22,957 nucleotides of DNA, taken from JACTUA01 sp035506435 (GTDB lineage Archaea > Halobacteriota > Methanomicrobia > Methanomicrobiales > JACTUA01). Shown here in pieces: positions 14,390-21,310 of the stretch. Under the pieces are notes generated by a model, which was given only the letters and a program-made list of their open reading frames with translations, had not been told where the DNA came from and ran no database searches. The translations under genes and the position numbers were made by a program. Position 1 is the stretch's first letter. Every line of letters begins with the position of its first letter. The stretch covers positions 1 through 22,957 of the forward strand of contig DATJPK010000133.1 of the NCBI GenBank assembly GCA_035506435.1, read 5' to 3'.

Positions 14390-14396
14390 GAGGTGA
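14390..14396 (+). promoter_or_regulatory. ftr: ribosome binding site that fixes the ftr TTG start
   Basis: GAGGTGA lies 6 bases before TTG at 14403. No ATG or GTG gives a plausible N-terminus, so this site decides the start. Confidence 0.8.
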
Positions 14397-14402
14397 AGAA
14401 TT

Positions 14403-15293
14403 TTGGAGATAAATGGCGTCAAAATTGACGATACCTATGCAGAGGCATTCCCGATCTTCGTTTCGCGCGTTATCGTGACCGCAGCGACCCGCAGCTGGGC
14501 GTTAAAGGCTGCGACGGAGGCGACGGGCTTTGCGACCTCCTGCATCGGGTGCGCGGCAGAGGCGGGCATCGATTCGTATATGCGGCCCGAGGAGACCCCG
14601 GACGGGAGACCTGGCTACGCCATCCTCATCTGCAACCCCAAGAAGGACAAGCTGAAGGAACAGCTCATCGAGCGGATCGGGGAGTGCATCCTCACCGCCC
14701 CGACGACGGCCACCTTCAACGGGATCACCGACGCCCCCGAGAAGCTGCCCGTGAAGCTCCACTTCTTCGGCGACGGGTTCGAGCACCAGGTGAAGGTCGG
14801 GGACCGGTCCTGCTGGGCCATCCCGATCATGGAGGGCGAGTTCATCACCGAGGAGGAGTTCGGGGTGGTGAAGGGCGTCGCCGGCGGTAACTTCTTCATC
14901 ATGGGCGAAAACCAGATGGCGGCCCTCGTGGGAGCCGAGGTGGCCGCAGAGGCCATCGATTCGGTAAGGGGCGCGATCCTCTCCTTCCCGGGCGGGATCG
15001 TGGCGAGCGGCTCCAAGGTCGGCTCGAAGAAGTATGCGAAGTTCATGAAGGCCTCCACGAACGAGGCGTACTGCCCCACGCTCCGGGAAAAGGTTCCGGA
15101 CACCAAGGTCCCGGCAGGGATCGGGGCCATCTACGAGCTGGTCATCGATGGAGTGGACGCAAAGGCCATCGAGGCTGCGATGCGGGCAGGGATCAGGGCT
15201 GCCTGCAAGGTGCCCGGCGTCAAAGTGATCAGTGCCGGTAACTATGGCGGCAAGCTCGGCCCCCACCAGTTCAAGCTCCATTCCATTCTCTGA
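14403..15293 (+). CDS. ftr: formylmethanofuran--tetrahydromethanopterin formyltransferase
   Basis: Ftr, 296 residues, normal length. It moves the formyl group from formylmethanofuran to tetrahydromethanopterin, the second step of methanogenesis from CO2, in the cytoplasm. It begins MEINGVKIDDTYAEAFPI, includes ATGFATSCIGCAAEAGI, the GGNFFIMGENQMAALVGAE stretch and the FPGGIVASGSKVGSKKYAKF stretch, and ends VISAGNYGGKLGPHQFKLH, all hallmarks of Ftr. The start is TTG, fixed by the ribosome site at 14390-14396. It is divergent from the fwd-hdr operon, so the first two pathway steps share a control region. Not Mch: the cyclohydrolase motifs are absent. Confidence 0.97.
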   Translation: MEINGVKIDDTYAEAFPIFVSRVIVTAATRSWALKAATEATGFATSCIGCAAEAGIDSYMRPEETPDGRPGYAILICNPKKDKLKEQLIERIGECILTAPTTATFNGITDAPEKLPVKLHFFGDGFEHQVKVGDRSCWAIPIMEGEFITEEEFGVVKGVAGGNFFIMGENQMAALVGAEVAAEAIDSVRGAILSFPGGIVASGSKVGSKKYAKFMKASTNEAYCPTLREKVPDTKVPAGIGAIYELVIDGVDAKAIEAAMRAGIRAACKVPGVKVISAGNYGGKLGPHQFKLHSIL

Positions 15294-15307
15294 TTTTACC
15301 ATTTTTC
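15294..15307 (+). terminator. T-rich terminator candidate after ftr
   Basis: Directly after the ftr stop come two T runs (tttt at 15293-15297 and ttttt at 15302-15306), the typical form of an archaeal T-run terminator. It would separate ftr from the following operon, which has its own promoter-like DNA. Confidence 0.45.
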
Positions 15308-15337
15308 CCTCCGCCGGCAGGCCCGCCGAACAAAAGA

Positions 15338-15349
15338 TTAACTATATTA
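15338..15349 (+). promoter_or_regulatory. TATA-like box of the mmp11-aks operon
   Basis: AT-rich stretch with ACTATATTA at 15341-15349, preceded by purine-rich CAAAAG at 15331-15336 that could serve as the TFB element. The usual spacing puts the transcript start near 15370, in the middle of the tandem operator that follows. It is the only promoter-like sequence before eight overlapping genes. Confidence 0.5.
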
Positions 15350-15389
15350 TTATGAACGATTATTTTGTTAACGAGAATTTCGTTCATAA
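15350..15389 (+). promoter_or_regulatory. tandem dyad operator at the mmp11-aks promoter
   Basis: A 40-base symmetric element. The outer arms TTATGAACGA (15350-15359) and TCGTTCATAA (15380-15389) are perfect inverted copies, and their centre coincides exactly with the palindrome GTTAAC (15367-15372). It can also be read as two abutting 15-mers, AACGATTATTTTGTT (15355-15369) and AACGAGAATTTCGTT (15370-15384), identical at 12 of 15 positions and each roughly dyad symmetric. It covers the predicted transcript start, the usual place for an archaeal repressor. The regulator is unknown and no regulator gene lies in the window. Confidence 0.65.
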
Positions 15390-15404
15390 AAATCCGGAGT
15401 CCCC

Positions 15405-16298
15405 ATGGATCGGATCACCGAGCCCTACGTCATCCATTACCCCCAGATCGTCGGGATCGCGGACCATTCCGGCGCCCGGGTCGAGGTCATCGAGTTCTTT
15501 GATTGCGTCGGCGGGGCCATGTGGGCGAGGCACCACTACCGGAAGAGCCCGCTCGTGGAATCGGCACGGACCGTGGGGGCGACCACCCGCTATGTCCTGA
15601 AAACCGGTAAAACCCCGCTCGATCTTGCCGGTTCGACCTTTGCAGCCGGGATCTCGGAGGCGAGGGTCGAGGGGAATGAGATCGCGGTGACCTATATCGG
15701 CCTCGGCGGCGGCGGCGTCGGGGCTTCCATCTGCCGGTCGACCGCGAAAGGGGTGACCCGGTGCCTGACCGATCCTTCCGGCGGAGGGAAGGTCGCCGGT
15801 TCCACGGTATGGCTCCCCCTCCGGGAACGGGTGCTCATCGGGATCGACGACACCGATACTGCCGAAGAGGGGGCAACCTGGACCCTCGCCCACAACATCG
15901 CGAAGGCGGTAGAGGATGACCGGTCGCGGTACCTGTCTCATACCCTCGTCCAGCTCTTCCCGGTCCCCTACCGGACCAAGAACTGCGTCGCAACGGTCTG
16001 CGAGTTCGCAAGCGCTGATCCGGCAGGCCTTGTCAGCCGGTTCCACCGGCTGCTCGGGAAGTACACCCTTTCCGATAAGACCGGCATGGCGGTCTACCGG
16101 GGGTTCGACCCCTCGTTCCTCCTCCCGTTCGCGAGGAAGGTGAAGCGGGGAGAGGTGACTGATTCCGACCTGAAGGAGGCAGCCGGGGACCGGGTGGAGA
16201 TCGTGATGGACGGGAGGGGGAAGATCGGGGCCGTCGCGGCCATCCCCTTTTACACGGACTACGACGAGGCGCTCACTGCATGGACTGGAAACGGGTGA
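15405..16298 (+). CDS. mmp11: methanogenesis marker protein 11
   Basis: Methanogenesis marker 11, 297 residues, a family found essentially only in methanogens and without an established activity. It begins MDRITEPYVIHYPQIVGI. A glycine-rich block, GLGGGGVGASIC, lies at about 99-110. The motif GIDDTDT (146-152), followed by EEGATWTLAHNI, resembles the GIDDTD phosphate-binding motif of TiaS-type tRNA-modifying enzymes, which hints at nucleotide use; this is inference. The ATG follows GGAG at 15396-15399. It is the first gene of the aks operon and overlaps the next gene by 19 bases. Co-transcription with coenzyme B genes suggests a link to coenzyme B or Mcr maturation. Confidence 0.85.
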   Translation: MDRITEPYVIHYPQIVGIADHSGARVEVIEFFDCVGGAMWARHHYRKSPLVESARTVGATTRYVLKTGKTPLDLAGSTFAAGISEARVEGNEIAVTYIGLGGGGVGASICRSTAKGVTRCLTDPSGGGKVAGSTVWLPLRERVLIGIDDTDTAEEGATWTLAHNIAKAVEDDRSRYLSHTLVQLFPVPYRTKNCVATVCEFASADPAGLVSRFHRLLGKYTLSDKTGMAVYRGFDPSFLLPFARKVKRGEVTDSDLKEAAGDRVEIVMDGRGKIGAVAAIPFYTDYDEALTAWTGNG

Positions 16299-17248
16299 AG
16301 GCGGAACTGCTCGCGGCGGGCACGGTGCGCCTTGAGGGAAAGTCCTGCGCGGAATACATCTCCCGCTCGACGGCAGGCCCTACCGCCGGTGGCGAAGGGT
16401 CGGTCTTCTTCTCGAAGGATGGCCGCAGGGTCCGCCTCTCCATCGGTCACAGGGGGCCGGCCCGGCTCCGCCACCATGGGAAGGGCAGGACCACTGTCCT
16501 GCTCGGGGATATGGAGATCGAGGGGCAGCTCGAACCCGCAGGTCTTCACTGCCCGCGCCAGGCATACGTCAACGTGAGCGAGAACTGCATCTACCGGTGC
16601 CGGTACTGCACGGTCCCGCTTCTCGCGGGAGGCACCAAGGACCCGGAAGCCATCGAGGCCCGGGTCAGGGAGGTCCTCGACCGTGTTGATGCCATCTCCA
16701 TCACCTCGGGGGTCTCGGGCTCCGTCGAGGCAGAGGAACGGCGGGTCCTCGAGCTGGTGAAACGCCTCGTACCCCTTGGGAAGCCCATCGGGGTCTCCAT
16801 CTACCCGGGACCGGAAACCCCGCAAAAGCTCCACGACCTCGGCGTTGCGGAGGTGAAATGGAACCTTGAGGCAGCTACCCCGGAGCTGTTTGCGAAGATG
16901 TGCCCCGGCCTTGACTACGAGGCCATCCGGAAGGCTCTCAGGGATTCGGTGAAACTCTTCGGGAAGGGAAACGTCTACTCGAACATCATCCTCGGCCTCG
17001 GGGAGACGGATGCAGAATTAGAGAGGGTCATCGGGGATCTCACTTCCATGGGGGTCATCCCCGTCCTCAGGCCGCTGAACCCGTCCGCCGAGCTTGCCGC
17101 GGTCCCGAGGCCGTCGGCAGATCGGATCCTCAGGGTCTGTGACATCCTGGAAAAGGCACTCCGCCGGCACGGGCTCGACACCCGGAAGGCACGGACCATG
17201 TGCACGGCGTGCACGGGGTGCGACCTTGTGCCCGGGAGGGACACATGA
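16280..17248 (+). CDS. radical SAM protein, biotin-synthase-related type
   Basis: Radical SAM enzyme, 322 residues. The cluster motif CIYRCRYC (C103, C107, C110) binds the SAM [4Fe-4S] cluster. Further barrel features are ITSGVSGSVEAEERR (about 147-161), SIYPGPETPQ, and NVYSNIILGLGETDAELE. A C-terminal CTACTGC (C308, C311, C314) could hold an auxiliary iron-sulfur cluster, as in sulfur-inserting or dehydrogenating members. The N-terminal 90 residues are not a standard radical SAM domain. The substrate is unknown. It starts inside mmp11 (19-base overlap), and the next gene overlaps its stop (ATGA). It is not the McrA arginine methyltransferase Mmp10, which is longer and distinct. A role in coenzyme B synthesis or Mcr modification is inferred from the operon. 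Confidence 0.85.
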   Translation: MDWKRVKAELLAAGTVRLEGKSCAEYISRSTAGPTAGGEGSVFFSKDGRRVRLSIGHRGPARLRHHGKGRTTVLLGDMEIEGQLEPAGLHCPRQAYVNVSENCIYRCRYCTVPLLAGGTKDPEAIEARVREVLDRVDAISITSGVSGSVEAEERRVLELVKRLVPLGKPIGVSIYPGPETPQKLHDLGVAEVKWNLEAATPELFAKMCPGLDYEAIRKALRDSVKLFGKGNVYSNIILGLGETDAELERVIGDLTSMGVIPVLRPLNPSAELAAVPRPSADRILRVCDILEKALRRHGLDTRKARTMCTACTGCDLVPGRDT

Positions 17249-18522
17249 AGGGCGAGCTGGTCCTTGCACGGGCGATCAGGAACTCGGCCGACCGGTTCTA
17301 CACGGTCCCGGGCCATCCCGTCACCGGCCTCGCGAACGAGCTCGGGGCGGAGCTCGTCGTGAACGAAAAGGTGGGCCTCGAGTATGCCCTCGGGGACTCG
17401 CTTGCAGGGCGGAGGAGCGCAATTGTCCTGAAAAACGTTGGGCTGAACGCCTGCGCCGACCCGCTCGTGAACGCCACGACCCAGGGGCTCCGGGCCGGGG
17501 TGGTCGTAATCGCCGGCGACGACACCGAGGCGCAGGGCTCCCAGAACGTGCAGGACTCCCGCTACTATGGTGAGCTTGCGCAGGTCCCGGTGCTTGAACC
17601 GGACGGGGAGACCTGCGCCGCGGCTGTCGAGGAGGCATTCAGGGCCTCGGAGCGGTTCTCGAGGGTCGCCATCGTCCGGGTCACCACGCCGGTCCTCGAG
17701 GGCGAGGCCGACCCGGAACTCGTTGATCGCAGGAACCATGCCGGCTCGCTCGCCGACCCCGACCTCACGATGCGGGGGAGGACAATGGCCGCCGACCGGG
17801 GGACCCGGGACCTCTTCCGCTGGTCAAGGGAGAACCCGCTGAACCTCCTCGGCCGGCGGGGAGGGGTATCGGCCGGTGGCGCCGGTGACGGGGCCCCGAA
17901 CCATGCCGTGACCGTCTACCCGCCCCCCGGCGGACCCGGGCAGCTTTCCCGGGTCGCGGAACTGGGCCGGCCATTCCTCGCGGAGCATCGTGCCCTTGAA
18001 CCCCCGGTCGATCCCGGCGAGCCCGAACGGTTCCGGGCCCGCGGGCATTACCGGACCTTCTGCCCGTCCTGCCCGTTCAAACGCGTCGTCGGGATTCTCA
18101 GCGAAAAAGGGCTCCGGGCGGTGTGTGACATGGGCTGCTCCGTCCTTGCCATGAACCCGCCCTACCGGGTGGGTGTCGCGGCATACGGGCTCGGCTCGTC
18201 CATCGGCGTTGCCGCGAGGTCGACGGGGATCGCCATCTGCGGGGACTATGCCCTGCTCCACTCAGGGCTGAATGCCCTGGCGGATGCCTACGAGAAAAAG
18301 CTCCCGCTCCTCTGTATCGTGCTCAAGAACAACCGGCTCGGGATGACCGGCGGCCAGCAGGGATTCGACCCGGTGCCCTACCTTGCCTGGGCCCGCCCGC
18401 TCGTCGTCCCGGCCGATCACCGGAACCTCCCTCTCCTGCTCAGGAAGGGGAAGGAGACGAGGACCATGGTCATCGAGGTGGACTGCCCCGAGGGGGAATC
18501 GTATGAACGCGTGGGATGTTGA
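17245..18522 (+). CDS. TPP-dependent enzyme, IorA-like without ferredoxin domain
   Basis: Thiamine diphosphate enzyme, 425 residues from MKGELVLARAIRN. The start has GGGAGG upstream and overlaps the previous stop by 4 bases. The N-terminal PYR domain contains NEKVGLEYALGDSLAG, with the probable catalytic glutamate E41, and KNVGLNACADPLVNA, closely like indolepyruvate:ferredoxin oxidoreductase alpha (IorA). The C-terminal TPP domain has FCPSCPFKR (C273, C276), CDMGCSVL, GLGSSIGVAA and the TPP motif GDYALLHSG...KNNRLGMTGG (333-370). IorA is normally over 600 residues with a C-terminal ferredoxin domain; here the protein ends after the TPP domain, and no iorB lies nearby. A non-oxidative decarboxylase is therefore more likely. 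Its place directly before aksA makes 2-oxosuberate a plausible substrate (inference). Confidence 0.85.
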   Translation: MKGELVLARAIRNSADRFYTVPGHPVTGLANELGAELVVNEKVGLEYALGDSLAGRRSAIVLKNVGLNACADPLVNATTQGLRAGVVVIAGDDTEAQGSQNVQDSRYYGELAQVPVLEPDGETCAAAVEEAFRASERFSRVAIVRVTTPVLEGEADPELVDRRNHAGSLADPDLTMRGRTMAADRGTRDLFRWSRENPLNLLGRRGGVSAGGAGDGAPNHAVTVYPPPGGPGQLSRVAELGRPFLAEHRALEPPVDPGEPERFRARGHYRTFCPSCPFKRVVGILSEKGLRAVCDMGCSVLAMNPPYRVGVAAYGLGSSIGVAARSTGIAICGDYALLHSGLNALADAYEKKLPLLCIVLKNNRLGMTGGQQGFDPVPYLAWARPLVVPADHRNLPLLLRKGKETRTMVIEVDCPEGESYERVGC

Positions 18523-19630
18523 GATCTGCGACGTGACGCTCCGGGACGGCGAGCAGACGCCGGGCGTCTCCTTCACCCGGGAAGAGAAGATGAACATCGC
18601 CCAGGTCCTCGACCAGGTCGGGGTCGAGGTCATCGAGGCGGGCTTTCCCATCACCTCCGCCTACGAGAAACAGTGCGTCACCGCCATCTCGAACATGGGC
18701 CTTTCGGCGAGGATCTGCTGCCTTGCCCGGGCACGGAAGGAGGACGTCGAGGCGGCCATCGACTGCGGGGTGGACATGGTCTCGATCTTCATCGCGACCT
18801 CCGACCTGCACATCAGGACGAAGTACCGGAAGCCGAAGGAGCAGGTCCTCGCCGGAGCCCTTTCCATGGTCGAGTTCGCCCACGACCACGACCTCCAGGT
18901 AAGGTTCGCCGCTGAGGATGCATCCCGGACCGATCCCGCCTTCCTGAAGGAGGTCTTCACGCAGGGGGCCGCCCACGGTGCCGACCTGCTCTCCTTTGCC
19001 GATACCGTGGGGTTCCTCACCCCTCTCCAGGTGAGGGCCGTTGTCGAGGAGATGGCGACCTGGACAGAGAAACCCCTGTGCATCCACTGCCACGACGACC
19101 TCGGATGTGCAACCGCGAACACCATCACGGCCGCGGAGGCGGGTGCCTTCCAGCTGCACACGACGGTAAACGGGATCGGGGAGCGGGCAGGGAACGCAGC
19201 CCTCGAGGAGGTGCTCGTTGCCTGCCGGCTGAAGGGCGGCGTGGAACGGTACAACCTGACCCCGATGAAGCGCCTCTCGCAGCTCGTGGAGACCTATTCC
19301 CGGATCCCGGTGGCAAAGACGAAGGCGATCGTCGGGGAGAACGCCTTTGCCCACGAGAGCGGGATCCATATCGCCGCCATCCTCGAGGACCCCCTCACGT
19401 ACGAGTTCGTCCCCCCCGAACTCGTCGGGAGGGAGCGGCGGTTTATCCTCGGCAAGCACTCGGGACGCCATGCGCTCGAACACGAGGTGGTGAGGCTCGG
19501 CTACAACCTTTCCGACGCACAGCTCTGCAGCGTGCTGGACAAGGTCAAGGTGTACAGCGAGCACAAGTGCACCATCACCGACGAAATCCTGCTCGAGCTC
19601 GTCAAGAACGTGCAGAAGGGGCAGTCCTGA
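18503..19630 (+). CDS. aksA: homocitrate synthase family protein AksA
   Basis: AksA, 375 residues from MNAWDVEICDVTLRDGEQ. It condenses 2-oxoglutarate, and then its chain-extended products, with acetyl-CoA to give (R)-homocitrate and homologues, opening each round that builds 2-oxosuberate for coenzyme B. DRE-TIM metallolyase features are TLRDGEQTPG (12-21), HCHDDLG for the metal (about 194-200) and GERAGNAALEEV. It has no LeuA-type regulatory C-terminal domain of about 120 residues, which argues against isopropylmalate or citramalate synthase. It overlaps the TPP gene by 20 bases and aksD by one base (TGATG). aksD, aksE and aksF, the rest of the elongation set, follow. Confidence 0.87.
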   Translation: MNAWDVEICDVTLRDGEQTPGVSFTREEKMNIAQVLDQVGVEVIEAGFPITSAYEKQCVTAISNMGLSARICCLARARKEDVEAAIDCGVDMVSIFIATSDLHIRTKYRKPKEQVLAGALSMVEFAHDHDLQVRFAAEDASRTDPAFLKEVFTQGAAHGADLLSFADTVGFLTPLQVRAVVEEMATWTEKPLCIHCHDDLGCATANTITAAEAGAFQLHTTVNGIGERAGNAALEEVLVACRLKGGVERYNLTPMKRLSQLVETYSRIPVAKTKAIVGENAFAHESGIHIAAILEDPLTYEFVPPELVGRERRFILGKHSGRHALEHEVVRLGYNLSDAQLCSVLDKVKVYSEHKCTITDEILLELVKNVQKGQS

Positions 19631-20850
19631 TGGCCACCCTCTCGGAGCGCATCCTCGGGGGGCCGGCAGGGACCTACGTCGACGTGAAGGTGGACCGGGC
19701 CTTTGCCCACGATGGCACGGGGGTCCTCACCCGGGAGGCATTCTGCGAGATGGGCTGCGAGTCGGTCAGGAACCCGGAGCGGACCTACCTGTTCTTTGAC
19801 CATATTGCGCCCGCGAACAACAGCACCACCGCGACCCTCCAGGCAGAGCTCCGTGCGTTTGCAAAGGCAAGAGGCCTCCACTTTTCCGAGATCGGGAAAG
19901 GGATCTGCCACCAGCTCCTTGCCGAGGGAATCGTGCTCCCCGGCGAGGTGGTGGTCGGGGCCGACTCTCACACCTGTACCCTCGGGGCCTTTGGTGCGTT
20001 TGCAACAGGCGTCGGTGCAACGGACATGGCGGCGATATGGGCCTCGGGGGCGACCTGGTTCCGGGTCCCCGAGACCATCGCGATCCGGATCTCGGGGAAG
20101 TTCACGGGCGCCGCGGAACCGAAGGACCTCGCCCTCGCCTATGTCCGGGACCTCGGTATGGACGGGGCGAATTACCGTGCCCTCGAATTCATCGGCGACG
20201 GGGTGGCAGGGGTCCCGATGGACGGGAGGCTCACCTGCTCCAACATGGCGGTGGAGGCCGGGGCGAAGGCGGGGCTCTTCTACGCCGACGAGGTCACGAC
20301 CGGGTACCTGGCGGGTTTCGGGCAGGAGGCAGAGCCCCAGGCTCACGAGGAGTGCATGTACGCGAAGGAGATGGAAATCGACCTCGCCGGTCTCCCGCCG
20401 CTCATCGCGAGCCATCACCGGGTGGACCGGGTACAGGAGGTCTCGGCCCTCGCAGGCACGCACCTGGACGAGGTCTTCGTCGGCACCTGCACGAACGGGA
20501 GGCTCGGGGACCTCGAGCGGCTGGCCCGGATCCTCCGGGGAAAGGAGGTCAGGGTGAGGACCATCGTCGTCCCGGCATCGCAGCAGACGCTCAGGGAGGC
20601 GACCCGGAGGGGGATCGTGGAGACCCTCCTCGCCGCGGGATGCGTCGTCGGTATCCCCGGCTGCGGGCCCTGCCTCGGGGCCCACATGGGGGTGCTCGGC
20701 GAGGGGGAGGTCTGCCTCTCCACCGCGAACCGCAACTTCACGAACCGGATGGGAGTCGGCGGGGAGATCCTTCTCTCCTCGGTCGCGACCGCGGGGGTCT
20801 CGGCCCTCCACGGCGTAGTCACCGTCCCGGAGGCCGGCGATGTACGGTGA
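19630..20850 (+). CDS. aksD: homoaconitase large subunit AksD
   Basis: AksD, 406 residues, large subunit of methanogen homoaconitase. It dehydrates and rehydrates homocitrate and its longer homologues in the coenzyme B pathway. The three [4Fe-4S] cysteines are present: C287 in GTCTNGR, and C345 and C348 in GCGPCLG. The family block GADSHTCTLGAFGAFATGVG lies at about 110-129, and NRNFTNRMG near 368-376. The start overlaps the aksA stop. The sequence alone resembles isopropylmalate isomerase (LeuC); assignment rests on the neighbours and on the AksE loop. It overlaps aksE by 11 bases, so the two subunits are translationally coupled. Confidence 0.88.
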   Translation: MATLSERILGGPAGTYVDVKVDRAFAHDGTGVLTREAFCEMGCESVRNPERTYLFFDHIAPANNSTTATLQAELRAFAKARGLHFSEIGKGICHQLLAEGIVLPGEVVVGADSHTCTLGAFGAFATGVGATDMAAIWASGATWFRVPETIAIRISGKFTGAAEPKDLALAYVRDLGMDGANYRALEFIGDGVAGVPMDGRLTCSNMAVEAGAKAGLFYADEVTTGYLAGFGQEAEPQAHEECMYAKEMEIDLAGLPPLIASHHRVDRVQEVSALAGTHLDEVFVGTCTNGRLGDLERLARILRGKEVRVRTIVVPASQQTLREATRRGIVETLLAAGCVVGIPGCGPCLGAHMGVLGEGEVCLSTANRNFTNRMGVGGEILLSSVATAGVSALHGVVTVPEAGDVR

Positions 20851-21310
20851 GGGGAGGGCCGTCTGCGTCGGCCGCGACATGGACACCGACCGGATCATCG
20901 CGGGCCGCTACCTCCGGACCAAGGACCGGAACCTCTGGGCGGCGCACGTCTTCGAGGACCTCGACCCCTCACTCGCCGGCCGGCTGAAGGGAACGGTGGT
21001 CATCGCCGGGTCGAACATGGGCTGCGGGTCCTCCCGGGAGCAGGCGGCCATCGCCCTGAAGGCCGCGGGCGTCGTTGCGGTTATCGCCCCGAGCTTCGCC
21101 CGGATCTTCTTCAGGAACGCCATCAACATCGGCCTCCCCCTCGTCGAATGCCCGGTCTCCTGCCGGGAGGGGGCGAGGGTCAGGTTCAACCTCGAGGAGG
21201 GATGGGCCGAGGTGGACGGCGAGCGGTGCACTGCGAGGCCTCTCTCGCCGAGGATGCTCGAAATCCTCAGGGCGGGGGGCCTCATCCCCTACTGGAGGAA
21301 CCGCCGGTGA
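20840..21310 (+). CDS. aksE: homoaconitase small subunit AksE
   Basis: AksE, 156 residues, small swivel-domain subunit that sets substrate choice. The specificity loop reads YLRT at residues 24-27, with arginine at 26. This YLRT form is the one reported for methanogen homoaconitase small subunit (MJ1271), where the arginine recognises the distal carboxylate; isopropylmalate isomerases have different residues there. The downstream SNMGCGSSREQA (about 58-69) is the conserved substrate and cluster contact region. It begins inside aksD, and its stop overlaps the next gene (GTGA). This loop is the best single piece of evidence that the cluster makes coenzyme B precursors rather than leucine. Confidence 0.9.
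   Translation: MYGEGRAVCVGRDMDTDRIIAGRYLRTKDRNLWAAHVFEDLDPSLAGRLKGTVVIAGSNMGCGSSREQAAIALKAAGVVAVIAPSFARIFFRNAINIGLPLVECPVSCREGARVRFNLEEGWAEVDGERCTARPLSPRMLEILRAGGLIPYWRNRR

Noticed and set aside
14403..15293. Methenyl-tetrahydromethanopterin cyclohydrolase (mch)
   Set aside because: The N-terminus MEINGVKIDDTYAEAFPI and the FPGGIVASGSKVG stretch are Ftr features; Mch motifs are absent.
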